DNA from: an uncultured Candidatus Saccharibacteria bacterium
GTDB lineage: Bacteria > Patescibacteriota > Saccharimonadia > Saccharimonadales > Saccharimonadaceae
DNA: 64,000 bases
NCBI GenBank assembly: GCA_938042065.1
Contig: CALISG010000022.1
Location: 3,176-67,175 of the forward strand
Reading direction: 5' to 3'
Of this stretch, positions 52,293-60,160 are shown one piece after another. Under the pieces are notes generated by a model. It had not been told where the DNA came from. It did no database searches and saw only the letters and a list, made by a program, of their open reading frames with translations. The translations under genes were made by a program, and so were the position numbers. Every line of letters starts with the position of its first letter. Positions within the stretch are counted from its first letter, which is position 1.

Positions 52293-53448
52293 CTAGCTCC
52301 GGGAAAAGTTTGGTAAACTCACTAGGTAGCGGCGCGACGAACGTTTGGCGCTTACCAGGTTGCGTGGTAATTTCTAATTTGTAAGCATGCAGATAGAGGC
52401 GATCGGCAGATTTGCCATAGACGCGGTCGCCGTGAATCGGCGTGTGTAAATGACGCAGATGAACGCGCAGCTGATGAGTGCGCCCAGTCTGCGGGCAGAG
52501 TTTAATAGCGCTGAGATTGTGATGCGTGGCGAGCGTTTGGTATATGGTTTGTGCTGGCTTACCATTTGGGTCGGGGCGAAAGGTGCTGGGCGCCGACGGG
52601 TTGCGGCCGATCGGAATATCAATCTTAGCGGTTAGTGGTTGCGGTGTGCCGTCGACGATGGCTAGGTATGTTTTCTTGGCGAGATGCTGCGAGAATTGTT
52701 TTTTGAGCAATTCAAAAGCTTCGGGAGTGCGCGCCCCGATGATAACGCCGCTGGTGTCGCGGTCTAGCCGATGGACGATGCCTGGGCGATTAGTTTCCAG
52801 CCCGACGGTGGTATAGCGTCGGAAAAAGTCGGCGACCGTGAATTCGTCATTCAGCACCCCTTTGCTGTGAGTCAGAACGCCGGCTGGTTTGTTGACGACG
52901 ATGACGCTATCGTCTAGATAAAGTATCGGTAGCTCCTCATCGCTGTAATCGGTAGCTTCGGGCAGATTGACGGCGATTTCGTCGGCTTCGGTGACTAGCT
53001 GGCTTGCGCTTTTGGCTGGCGTGCCGTTGACAGATATATTGCCAGATTTGATATATTTTTGCCAGGTTGATCGGCTGGTTTCTGGGTAGCGTTTGGCTAG
53101 CAAACTATCCAGCCGCTGGTTGTCGCTCACCTGTTGAAACAGATAGATATCTTTGCTTTTGAATGGTAAGCCATAGGTGGTTAACTCGCTGGTTGGGTTT
53201 TCGAAAATCACGCCGCGAGCGTCGCTTTTGGCGGTAAATATTTGCTCCATGATATAATTTTCGCGGTCTTCGGCAGTATCGTCAATCAGCACGAAATAAT
53301 GCTGGCGGTTAAAGCGAAAGCGCACCAGCTGATTGATTGGGCTAGGATTGCTACTTTTGATCTGGTCGATATGGTGCGGCAGGTTATCTGCGTTTGCTAC
53401 GTTGAAGCGGCGTAAAATCGCCAGTAAGTCATTGGCAGTGATTTTCAT
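52273..53448 (-). CDS. RluA-family pseudouridine synthase with N-terminal extension
   Basis: A 391-residue enzyme: residues 1-105 are an extra domain of unknown type, 108-155 an S4 RNA-binding domain (LDSLLAKRYPETSRSTWQKYIKSGNISVNG), and 165-385 the catalytic domain with PAGVLTHS, catalytic Asp in GIVHRLDRDTSGV, and CPQTGRTHQLRVHLRHL. It isomerises uridines in rRNA or tRNA. The N-terminal 105 residues are not part of standard RluC/RluD proteins. Confidence 0.92.
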   Translation of the reverse strand: MKITANDLLAILRRFNVANADNLPHHIDQIKSSNPSPINQLVRFRFNRQHYFVLIDDTAEDRENYIMEQIFTAKSDARGVIFENPTSELTTYGLPFKSKDIYLFQQVSDNQRLDSLLAKRYPETSRSTWQKYIKSGNISVNGTPAKSASQLVTEADEIAVNLPEATDYSDEELPILYLDDSVIVVNKPAGVLTHSKGVLNDEFTVADFFRRYTTVGLETNRPGIVHRLDRDTSGVIIGARTPEAFELLKKQFSQHLAKKTYLAIVDGTPQPLTAKIDIPIGRNPSAPSTFRPDPNGKPAQTIYQTLATHHNLSAIKLCPQTGRTHQLRVHLRHLHTPIHGDRVYGKSADRLYLHAYKLEITTQPGKRQTFVAPLPSEFTKLFPELDDEPNL

Positions 53449-53508
53449 ACGATTACGCTGCTTCCCTGTTCAGACGGCTGGTTACTCGAGGATTGGTGCA
53501 TGTTGGCG

Positions 53509-54690
53509 CTATCTCCTGAGTCCCACGGCTTTTTGGACGCGATGTAAGGTTTGGTTGGCGATGCGGTTCATGGCTTGTTCGCTGGATTCGAGTTTGGCTT
53601 CAATCGCTGGCTCATCCACTGCGGACAGGCGCGCCTGGAAATTGGCTAAGAATTCGGCAGTTTCATCGGCGACGATGCGCTTGAAATCGCCATAGCGCTC
53701 CATGCCGGCATATTCGCTAATGGTCTGCTCCAGCGTGACGTCTCGTCCGGAGTCTTGGCGCACCAGCGTTAAAATCTCTAGCAAGTTGGAAATGCCGGGC
53801 TGGTTTTCCCTGTCGTATTGCACCTTGCCTAGCGAATCGGTGGCGGCGCTCATGATTTTTTTGTGGGCGGCTCGCGGGTCGTCGCCCAGGAAAATCACGC
53901 CTTTGCCGGTGTCGTCGGACTTGCTCATTTTTTTGGTCGGGTTGGCGAGGTCTTTGATGCGTAGGCCTTGGTCTTTACCGAAAAATCGGTGCTGTTCGGC
54001 GACCGGTTTGGGCACGACGAACAGGTCGCCGAATTTGCGGTTCATGCGCTCGGCGATGTCGCGGGTGAATTCCAAGTGCTGGGTTTGGTCGTCGCCGACT
54101 GGCACGTAGGTGGCGCCATAAAGCAAGATATCGGCGGCCATCAGGACTGGGTAGTTGAAGAGACCGACGGAAGTCGGCGATGTCTTGTTAAACCCATCGA
54201 ATGCTGCGGCGAACAGCTTTATTGAGCCTCTTATATCTTTGTAGCTAACTGTGCTATTTATATCGTATTTTTTATCGCATCGCTGTAGTATAGTGTCAAT
54301 GACCTCGTTAATGTCTATTATGTCGCTCTTATCCTTAAACTGCGTCATTCGGCTCATCTCACCAAAACCAGTGAAGCAGTCCAAAATCCACGCCAGCTCG
54401 CTGTGGGCTGGGACGCGGCTTTGACGGTACAGATGAATCGCCTGGTTGTCCAGCGGCAGTCCGGCAGCCGTATAAATCCGGGCGTTGTTGAGGATGCTGT
54501 CGTACAACTTACTATGATCAATCGGCGTGGTGAAGCTGTGAAGATCGGGGATGAACAGATTGATATCATAATCGGCCGAGCGGCGCTTCGCCATATCGAC
54601 GATCGGCAGAATCGCGCCGAAATAATTGCCAATGTGAATATCATTGTTGGCGCGTACACCGGTGAGAATGACTGGTTTGGTTGGTTTCAT
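53509..54690 (-). CDS. trpS: Tryptophanyl-tRNA synthetase with internal insertion
   Basis: A 393-residue class I synthetase: HIGH motif DIHIGNYFGA, FGEMSRMTQFKDKS, GLFNYPVLMAADILLYGATYVPVGDDQTQHLEFTRDIAERMN, KMSKS. About 43 extra residues (123-174) sit between FKDKS and GLFNYPV, where E. coli TrpS has about 9. They are encoded by DNA (about 54169-54324) much richer in A+T than the flanks. The start at 54690 is 7 nt after TATAAT; the ATG at 54699 overlaps the -10 box and is rejected. tRNA-Trp(CCA) is encoded at 39814. Confidence 0.95.
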   Translation of the reverse strand: MKPTKPVILTGVRANNDIHIGNYFGAILPIVDMAKRRSADYDINLFIPDLHSFTTPIDHSKLYDSILNNARIYTAAGLPLDNQAIHLYRQSRVPAHSELAWILDCFTGFGEMSRMTQFKDKSDIIDINEVIDTILQRCDKKYDINSTVSYKDIRGSIKLFAAAFDGFNKTSPTSVGLFNYPVLMAADILLYGATYVPVGDDQTQHLEFTRDIAERMNRKFGDLFVVPKPVAEQHRFFGKDQGLRIKDLANPTKKMSKSDDTGKGVIFLGDDPRAAHKKIMSAATDSLGKVQYDRENQPGISNLLEILTLVRQDSGRDVTLEQTISEYAGMERYGDFKRIVADETAEFLANFQARLSAVDEPAIEAKLESSEQAMNRIANQTLHRVQKAVGLRR

Positions 54691-54782
54691 TGTATACATT
54701 ATAGCACTCCTTTTGATAAGTAATTAACTGTAGTATCGATTGGTCTAATGTGCGATAGCTTCTCCTCTTCTGCTCAAATAAT

Positions 54783-54805
54783 AAAAAAGACCGCTTGCGG
54801 CCTCT
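54783..54805 (-). terminator. Terminator of the candidate RNA upstream of trpS
   Basis: Minus strand AGGCCGC-AA-GCGGTCT (7 bp, one G-U) followed by six T. Confidence 0.75.
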
Positions 54806-54904
54806 AGTCATGGTTTCAATTTGGAGAAATTACAAACAATTCAACAAGCCGCAGCGTTATGTACGGCGCCAGGCAGTTTGGTTGAATTGCGATGATAAGA
54901 TCAT
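54783..54904 (-). ncRNA. Candidate structured small RNA or leader before trpS
   Basis: On the minus strand a good promoter (54911-54939) is followed by about 120 nt ending in a terminator. Within it CAATTCAAC (complement 54881-54889) pairs with GTTGAATTG (complement 54837-54845), enclosing a further GCC..GCG / CGC..GGC stem, so most of the RNA folds into one long irregular hairpin. The first 16 codons form a leaderless frame MILSSQFNQTAWRRT with one Trp codon. trpS begins 93 nt past the terminator but has its own leaderless promoter. It is an independent small RNA or a trpS attenuator; I cannot decide. Confidence 0.45.
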
Positions 54905-54910
54905 AAATTT

Positions 54911-54939
54911 ATCTTACACGGGCTGGTCGATATTTTCAA
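54911..54939 (-). promoter_or_regulatory. Promoter of the candidate RNA upstream of trpS
   Basis: Minus strand TTGAAA, 17-nt spacer, TAAGAT, then 6 nt to an ATG. The rest of 54940-55061 shows only the promoter of the next plus-strand gene (TTGACT, 18 nt, TACAAT at 55050-55055). Confidence 0.65.
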
Positions 54940-55061
54940 GACGATTTGCGATGCGGAGGATTCGATTTGGATCGATAATAGATAATGACCGCCTGAATGT
55001 TCTAGAAGTTTGCGACTGCAGAAGTTTGACTTGAGCCGAGAGCTGCGTATACAATGGCGCT

Positions 55062-55280
55062 ATGAATAAAGTTCAGTGTCGGATTGCATATTACGTTTTC
55101 TTGTTTGCGTCGGCGCTAGTTTCGTATATTTCAATTGAGACATCTATGGATACGATGAGTGCTAAGCAGCCGCCAAATGTGCCGCTTCATCTGTTTGAAT
55201 TTGCGCTGGCTATCGCGCTGGTGTGCGTGGCGTTGTATTTCCGGTATAAGGCTTATAACGATGATGATACTAAGAAATAA
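55062..55280 (+). CDS. Small two-helix membrane protein
   Basis: A 72-residue protein with two membrane helices (about 8-25, IAYYVFLFASALVSYIS; about 43-62, LFEFALAIALVCVALYFRY) and an acidic-basic tail NDDDTKK. No family recognised. TACAAT ends 6 nt before the ATG (leaderless). Confidence 0.55.
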   Translation: MNKVQCRIAYYVFLFASALVSYISIETSMDTMSAKQPPNVPLHLFEFALAIALVCVALYFRYKAYNDDDTKK

Positions 55281-55358
55281 AGCATAGCATGGATAGATTA
55301 GCGTAGCAAAGCTAATACTCCGCTATGTGAGAGCGAGATGTTTAATTGCAGTGTGGCG

Positions 55359-55754
55359 TTATTTGCCAGCGGATGGCGTGTTTGTAGGCGAGGCCGGCGC
55401 TGCTGGCGGCAGTGGATCAACGTTGCCTGGCGGCGTTCCTTCTTTCCAACAATCCTCCGTGCGGAGGCTGTATCGCTTGGAATCTCTCTGTGCCTCTTCA
55501 GGATCCACTACTCTGATAAGTCCTTTTTTTCGGTCGCAGGTTACAACACTCTGGGACGTATCATGACTCGGATCTTTATGCGGCATCGGTTCTTCTTGCT
55601 GTTCGTGTGGTAGCTCTGGATTGCCGGTGCTGCAGGCTGCGGTTATCGCCTCTAAGCCGGTGAATCCTAATGTTAATAGTGCTTCGCGGCGGCTAAGAAC
55701 ATTTACTTCTCCTGCTCCTGTTGGGCTTTCTGGACGCTTTGGAACTATTGCCAT
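55359..55754 (-). CDS. Putative secreted lipoprotein with twin-arginine signal
   Basis: A 131-residue protein. Residues 20-42 read NVLSRREALLTLGFTGLEAITAAC: a twin-arginine S-R-R-E motif, a short hydrophobic stretch and a lipobox-like ITAAC. The mature part is Pro/Glu/Ser-rich and disordered with two more cysteines. GGAGGGG lies 9 nt before the ATG. Export and lipid attachment are inferred; no enzyme domain is present. It is followed by about 100 bases with no gene before the rpsI terminator region; 55281-55358 shows nothing. Confidence 0.5.
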   Translation of the reverse strand: MAIVPKRPESPTGAGEVNVLSRREALLTLGFTGLEAITAACSTGNPELPHEQQEEPMPHKDPSHDTSQSVVTCDRKKGLIRVVDPEEAQRDSKRYSLRTEDCWKEGTPPGNVDPLPPAAPASPTNTPSAGK

Positions 55755-55874
55755 GATACTTCAATCCCCTCCTTCGGGATTAGCGGCTTGTAGCCTATAT
55801 GCAACCCACCTAGCATTTATAATAATAAGTATTACTATATACTTTTATAGCAAAATAATCAAATGATGCTCAAG

Positions 55875-55914
55875 CAAAAAAAACAAATACCCCGCCCTAA
55901 AAAGCGGAGTATTT
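55875..55914 (-). terminator. Terminator of the ribosomal protein operon
   Basis: Minus strand AAATACTCCGC-TTTTTAG-GGCGGGGTATTT, an 11-bp stem with G-U pairs, followed by GTTTTTTTT. It lies 25 nt after the rpsI stop. Confidence 0.85.
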
Positions 55915-55938
55915 GAGCCTGCTCTAAACGGCGAAGAG

Positions 55939-56337
55939 TTAGCGCTTTGAGTATTGCTCGCGTTTGCGTGCGCTGCGCAGACCGTATTTCTTGCGCTCTT
56001 TCTCGCGCGGGTCGCGCTTCATGAAGCCAGCCTTCTTGAGTGGAGCACGCAAGTCGGCGGCACCAGCAGTAATCGCTTTGGCAATCGCTTGCTTGATAGC
56101 GTCAACTTGGCCGCTAAGCCCGCCGCCGCGCACTAGTACGCTGACGTCAAACTCTTTTTGCTTGTTGACGGTTGCTAGCGGGTCGGTAATCTCAGCCAGC
56201 AAAGTCTTGTTGCCTGATAAGTATTCATCGGCAGTCTTGCCGTTGATGGTGATCGCGCCTTTGCCGGCGGTCAGGCGAGCGCGGGCAGTAGCGCTTTTGC
56301 GCCGGCCCAAGCCGTAATCGTATTTGTCGGTAGCCAT
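55939..56337 (-). CDS. rpsI: Ribosomal protein uS9
   Basis: A 132-residue uS9: GLGRRKSATARARLTAGKGAITINGKTADEYL, VRGGGLSGQVDAIKQAIAKAI and the C-terminal tail RKKYGLRSARKREQYSKR that reaches the P-site tRNA. Directly after rplM (stop and start adjoining). The rplM-rpsI pair is appended to the alpha operon here. Confidence 0.97.
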   Translation of the reverse strand: MATDKYDYGLGRRKSATARARLTAGKGAITINGKTADEYLSGNKTLLAEITDPLATVNKQKEFDVSVLVRGGGLSGQVDAIKQAIAKAITAGAADLRAPLKKAGFMKRDPREKERKKYGLRSARKREQYSKR

Positions 56338-56775
56338 TTACTTAACCTCTACTTTCTCTGGTTTCTGAGCTGCGTGGTCATGCTCGGCGCCCGGGAAGAC
56401 ACGCAGGCGAGCCATACGATCGGCTGCGAGTTTATTCTTGGGCAGCATACCTTTGACGGCGTGCTCAACGATACTTGCCGGGCTTTTGGCGCGGAGATCT
56501 TTGAGCTGGGCTTCTTTCAAACCGCCTGGGAAACCGCTGTAGCTGTAGTATATTTTGTCAGTTTCTTTATCACCAGTCACGACAAGTTCGCTAGCGTTAA
56601 CGACGACAACGTAATCGCCGTTGTCAACGTGCGGCGTGTAAGTTGGCTTGTATTTACCAGTGAGGTAGCTAGCGATCACGGTCGATAATCGGCCCAGGCT
56701 AGCGTCGCGGGCGTCAATCAGTATCCAGCGGCGAGCAATGTCGGCAGGCTTCTGTGAAAAGGTTTTTCCAGCCAT
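56338..56775 (-). CDS. rplM: Ribosomal protein uL13
   Basis: A 145-residue uL13: RRWILIDARDASLGRLSTVIASYLTGK, DYVVVVNASELVVTGDKETDKIYYSYSGFPGGLKE, HAVKGMLPKNKLAADRMARLRVFPG. Starts one base inside the rplQ stop region (TAATG-type junction). Confidence 0.97.
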   Translation of the reverse strand: MAGKTFSQKPADIARRWILIDARDASLGRLSTVIASYLTGKYKPTYTPHVDNGDYVVVVNASELVVTGDKETDKIYYSYSGFPGGLKEAQLKDLRAKSPASIVEHAVKGMLPKNKLAADRMARLRVFPGAEHDHAAQKPEKVEVK

Positions 56776-57170
56776 TACTTAGCCTCCTTTGCTGCTTTTG
56801 GCATTGGTTTGAGTTCGTCGACGAATTCAACGATTGCCATTTGAGCGCCATCGCCAACGCGCAGCCGAGTGCGCTCGACGCGAACGTGCCCGCTAGTGCG
56901 GCCAGTTAGCTGCGGCGCGATTTGGTCGACGAGCTTGACGGCGGCAACTTGCGTACTGAGTCCAGCGATGACCGCCCGGCGGTTGGCTAGGTTGCCTTTT
57001 TTGGCTTTGGTGATTAGTTTTTCGATATAACGTACGAGCTCTTTGGCTTTGGGAAAAGTCGTCTCAATGCTTTCTTCCATAACCAAGCTCGTCGCTAGAC
57101 CTTTCAGGAGCGCTCGCCGTTGGTCGCGTTGGCGGCCGAGCTTGCGTCCTCTGTATCCATGTCGATGCAT
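56775..57170 (-). CDS. rplQ: Ribosomal protein bL17
   Basis: A 131-residue bL17: MHRHGYRGRKLGRQRDQRRALLKGLATSLVMEESIETTFPKAKEL, RRAVIAGLSTQVAAVKLVDQIAPQLTGRTSGHVRVERTRLRVGDGAQMAIVEFV. Follows rpoA with no gap. Confidence 0.97.
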   Translation of the reverse strand: MHRHGYRGRKLGRQRDQRRALLKGLATSLVMEESIETTFPKAKELVRYIEKLITKAKKGNLANRRAVIAGLSTQVAAVKLVDQIAPQLTGRTSGHVRVERTRLRVGDGAQMAIVEFVDELKPMPKAAKEAK

Positions 57171-58094
57171 TTAGAGCTCCAATTCTGCTAGTTTATCTTT
57201 TACTTCGTCAAGCGCCTTGCTGCCGAAACCCTTAAGTTCGCGCAAGTCTTGCTCGTTGAGCGTGACTAAATCGTGAACGGTGCGAATTTCGTTATTGACT
57301 AAGGCATTGGCGGTGCGAGCACTCAGGCCTAGGTCTTCGATTGAGGCGTTCAAGCCGTCGTCTTCGTCTTCGTCTTCGGTGCCAAGCGCTGGTGCAGACG
57401 CGACAGTAGTGCTGCCAGCCAGAGCTGTGTACTGATTGACGAGAATAGCGGCAGCTTCTTCGAAGGCTTCGCGCGGCGTCAGACTGCCGTCGGTTTCGAT
57501 GGTCATCTCGAGCTTATCGAGGTTAGTCTCTTGACCGATACGAGTCGGGTCGACCTTGAAGCGAACACGAGTAACCGGGCTGAACATAGCGTCGATCGCA
57601 ATCATGTCGCTATGCAGGCGTTTTTCGCTAGATTCTTCAATAGGCTGGTAACCGCGACCTGATTCAACTACCAAATCGATGATAACTGTCTTGTTTGGAT
57701 CGTCAACGTGGCAAATCACGTGGTCAGGATTCATCACCTCGACATCAGCACTAGTTGCGATATCGCCGGCAGTAATGATGTCGGCGCCAGCTTTCTCGAG
57801 GCGCAGCTCGACTGGCTCATCGGTGGCAATACGGAAGTTGACGCCTTTGAGATTCAAAGTGATATCGACGACATCCTCTTGAATACCAGGAACAGTCGTG
57901 AATTCGTGCGTGGCACCTTCGATTCGGAAAGCGACAATCGCGCCGCCGCGGATGCTGGAGAGCAATACGCGGCGCAGGCTGTTGCCGAGCGTGTTGCCGT
58001 AATTAAAGTGCAGCGGCTCAATAACAAACGTACTTGAGTTCTCGCTGTTATCGATAATCTTGGCGAGCGCTGGGTTGTGAATAACTTTAGACAT
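57171..58094 (-). CDS. rpoA: RNA polymerase alpha subunit
   Basis: A 307-residue alpha subunit: N-terminal dimerisation domain (FVIEPLHFNYGNTLGNSLRRVLLSSIRGGAIVAFRIEG), acidic linker (GTEDEDEDDG) and C-terminal domain (IEDLGLSARTANALVNNEIRTVHDLVTLNEQDLRELKGFGSKALDEVKDKL) that binds UP elements. The ATG at 58094 has GGGAGGAAA 7-10 nt upstream; the frame's earlier start at 58136 overlaps rpsD and is rejected. Confidence 0.97.
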   Translation of the reverse strand: MSKVIHNPALAKIIDNSENSSTFVIEPLHFNYGNTLGNSLRRVLLSSIRGGAIVAFRIEGATHEFTTVPGIQEDVVDITLNLKGVNFRIATDEPVELRLEKAGADIITAGDIATSADVEVMNPDHVICHVDDPNKTVIIDLVVESGRGYQPIEESSEKRLHSDMIAIDAMFSPVTRVRFKVDPTRIGQETNLDKLEMTIETDGSLTPREAFEEAAAILVNQYTALAGSTTVASAPALGTEDEDEDDGLNASIEDLGLSARTANALVNNEIRTVHDLVTLNEQDLRELKGFGSKALDEVKDKLAELEL

Positions 58095-58113
58095 TTTAAT
58101 CTTTCCTCCCTTT

Positions 58114-58731
58114 TTAACGTGAGTAGTACTCAACAATTAGCTGCTCGTTGATGCCCGCTTCGGCCTCTTCGCGCTTTGGTTCACTAGTAATTTCGATCTT
58201 TAGCTTTTTGATATCTCCCTTTAGCCAGCTAAGCGGCGCCTGAGTGGTATTGCCAAAGATATCGTTGATCGCTGTAAAGTAGCCAGATTTGGTACTCTTC
58301 GGGCGAACAGTAATTACGTCGCCGGCCTTGACGCGAATCGATGGAATGTCGACGCGGCGGCCATTGAGCTCGAAATGCCCGTGGCTAACCAGCTGGCGAG
58401 CCTGGCGGCGGCTAGTAGCAAAACCAGCACGGTAAACTGCGTTGTCGAGACGCAACTCTAGGAAGCGCAGCAAATTTTCGCCGCTAAGACCTGGTTTGCG
58501 AGTCGCTTCGTTCATCAGCTTAGCAAATTGCTTTTCCAGCAGGCCGTACATGCGCCGGACTTTCTGCTTTTCGCGCAGCTGCTGAGAGTACATGCTCTGC
58601 TTACCTTGGCGGCCATGAGCGTGCTCGCCCGGGATACCGCTTTTGCGCGCGAGGATTTTGTGCGCTTTAGGATGCAGCGCAACTCCTTCGCGGCGGCTCT
58701 GTTTGACGATTGGGCTAGTGTCTCGTGCCAT
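58114..58731 (-). CDS. rpsD: Ribosomal protein uS4 (cysteine-free)
   Basis: A 205-residue uS4 with S4 domain (FLELRLDNAVYRAGFATSRRQARQLVSHGHFELNGRRVDIPS) and N-terminal KVRRMYGLLEKQFAKL. The N-terminal zinc cysteines of C+ S4 are absent. Overlaps rpsK by one base. Confidence 0.97.
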   Translation of the reverse strand: MARDTSPIVKQSRREGVALHPKAHKILARKSGIPGEHAHGRQGKQSMYSQQLREKQKVRRMYGLLEKQFAKLMNEATRKPGLSGENLLRFLELRLDNAVYRAGFATSRRQARQLVSHGHFELNGRRVDIPSIRVKAGDVITVRPKSTKSGYFTAINDIFGNTTQAPLSWLKGDIKKLKIEITSEPKREEAEAGINEQLIVEYYSR

Positions 58732-59117
58732 TACGCTCTCCTTGCCTTTCGCGGACGAACACCGCCGTGCGGCACGCCCGTTACGTCTTTAATACTGTTG
58801 ATTGAAATGTCAAAGCTGCTTATGGCGCGGATTGCCGCGTCGCGGCCTAGGCCGACGCCTTTGACAAAGACGTCAACTGTGCGCAAACCATAGGTTGATT
58901 TAGCAGCTTCGGCGGCCTTTTCAGCAGCAATTTGCGCTGCATAGGCGGTACCTTTTTTGCTGCCGCGGAAACCGCAAGCGCCAGCACTGGCGGCGGTCAA
59001 CGCGTTGCCTTTGCTGTCGGCAAAGGTGATAATCGTGTTATTGAATGTCGCTTGGACATGCAGCTGGCCGGTCGGGACTGATCGGCGCTGCTTCTTTTTT
59101 GATTTAGCTTCTGCCAT
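58731..59117 (-). CDS. rpsK: Ribosomal protein uS11
   Basis: A 128-residue uS11: GQLHVQATFNNTIITFADSKGNALTAASAGACGFRGSKKGTAYAAQIAAE and C-terminal DVTGVPHGGVRPRKARRA (RPxKxRR). Second gene of the S13-S11-S4-alpha-L17 order. Confidence 0.97.
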   Translation of the reverse strand: MAEAKSKKKQRRSVPTGQLHVQATFNNTIITFADSKGNALTAASAGACGFRGSKKGTAYAAQIAAEKAAEAAKSTYGLRTVDVFVKGVGLGRDAAIRAISSFDISINSIKDVTGVPHGGVRPRKARRA

Positions 59118-59135
59118 TATTTAAGTCCTTCCTTA

Positions 59136-59522
59136 TCAAGTCTTGCTTGCTGCTTTTGGCTGCGTGCCGCCGACGGCGATTGCTTTGCCTTTGCGGGTTC
59201 GCGCATTGGTGCGAGTTCGCTGGCCGCGTGTCGGCAAACCGTTTTTGTGCCTTAGGCCGCGGTAAGAACCGATGTCCTTTAAGCGTTTGATATTGTTGGT
59301 CACCAGGCGCTGCAGATCGCCTTCGGTGACATAATCTTTGTCGATAATGTCGCGAAGCTTCTGCTCTTCAGCCTCGGTGAGATCTTTCACCCGAGTGGTC
59401 GGCTTGATTTTAGCCGCCGCAAGGATGTCTCGAGAGTACTTCGGCCCAATACCATAGATATAGGTAAGGGCGATTTGTACCTGCTTGTCACTTGGGATAA
59501 CTACCCCAGCAATTCGAGCCAT
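59136..59522 (-). CDS. rpsM: Ribosomal protein uS13
   Basis: A 128-residue uS13: MARIAGVVIPSDKQVQIALTYIYGIGPKYSRDILAAAKI, IGSYRGLRHKNGLPTRGQRTRTNARTRKGK. Its start is 2 nt after the rpmJ stop. Confidence 0.97.
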   Translation of the reverse strand: MARIAGVVIPSDKQVQIALTYIYGIGPKYSRDILAAAKIKPTTRVKDLTEAEEQKLRDIIDKDYVTEGDLQRLVTNNIKRLKDIGSYRGLRHKNGLPTRGQRTRTNARTRKGKAIAVGGTQPKAASKT

Positions 59523-59524
59523 GC

Positions 59525-59641
59525 TTAACCCTGCCTTTGCTTGTGCTTAGGGTTTTTCTTGTTGATAACGTAGAGACGGCCTCTGCGGCGAACAAACTGA
59601 TCCCCCGGACCCCTCTTCTTGACACTCGGTTTAACTTTCAT
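59525..59641 (-). CDS. rpmJ: Ribosomal protein bL36 (cysteine-free)
   Basis: A 38-residue bL36: starts MKVKPSVKKRGPGDQFVRR and ends NKKNPKHKQRQG. The usual C-x2-C...C-x4-H zinc site is replaced (RGPGDQ in place of MCEKCK; N-K-K in place of the third Cys), so this is a zinc-independent form. Position between infA and rpsM is typical. Confidence 0.95.
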   Translation of the reverse strand: MKVKPSVKKRGPGDQFVRRRGRLYVINKKNPKHKQRQG

Positions 59642-59714
59642 GAGCGTACAACTTTCTACAGGAAAAACCTGTTTTTAATGAGAGATGCTTGATATCAGGA
59701 GCAGCTCTGCGTTA

Positions 59715-59939
59715 TTAATCGCGTGCGCGGAAGACGATTCTACCCTTCGTGAGATCGTAAGGGCTCAACTCGACTTCTACGTTATCGCCTGGGACCAAGC
59801 GGATGTAGTGCTTGCGCATCTTGCCGCTGATATAAGCGATAATTGTTAGGCTGTTCTCTAGTTCGACAACAAATTGAGTATTAGGCAGTGCTTCCACTAC
59901 CTTGCCGCGCAATTTGATGACTTCCTTTTGACTCGCCAT
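59715..59939 (-). CDS. infA: Translation initiation factor IF-1
   Basis: A 74-residue OB-fold protein: EVIKLRGKVVEALPNTQFVVELENSLTIIAYISGKMRKHYIRLVPGDNVEVELSPYDLTKGRIVFR. It occupies the 30S A site during initiation. The ATG at 59939 follows a TATAAT 16 nt upstream; a long in-frame extension to 60152 crosses that promoter and the terminator and is rejected. 59642-59714 holds only a short ACAGG/CCTGT hairpin. Confidence 0.96.
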   Translation of the reverse strand: MASQKEVIKLRGKVVEALPNTQFVVELENSLTIIAYISGKMRKHYIRLVPGDNVEVELSPYDLTKGRIVFRARD

Positions 59940-60017
59940 AGATATACAGCTAACCATTATAGCGTATTTTACATCATTTGTAAATGCATTTTGGCGATTT
60001 TGTAAACTATAATTTCG

Positions 60018-60078
60018 AAAAAGATAGGGCCCAGTCCCAGCCAGGAACTTATATAGTTCAACCAACCGGGACCGGGGC
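60018..60078 (-). terminator. Large hairpin terminator between secY and infA
   Basis: Minus strand GCCC.GTCCC...GAACT / AGTTC...GGGAC.GGGC stacks three helices (about 14 bp), followed by CCTATCTTTTTC. Just upstream on the same strand an 8-bp hairpin ATCCTCTC/GAGAGGAT lies behind a TATAAT (60111-60116). The block either ends secY transcripts or is a short separate RNA; infA then has its own promoter. Confidence 0.65.
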
Positions 60079-60160
60079 TTTAAATCCTCTCTATTTTCAG
60101 GAAAGAGAGGATTATACGGATATATTATGATGCAGGTATATTCAAAATGCAAATTGCAGA

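Noticed and set aside
54169..54324. Intein or group I intron in trpS
   Set aside because: Too short, no splice-junction residues (no Cys/Ser start with His-Asn end) and the frame is continuous.
54795..55034. 79-residue plus-strand frame upstream of the small membrane protein
   Set aside because: It covers the minus-strand terminator, stem and promoter of the candidate RNA and has no ribosome site or leaderless promoter.
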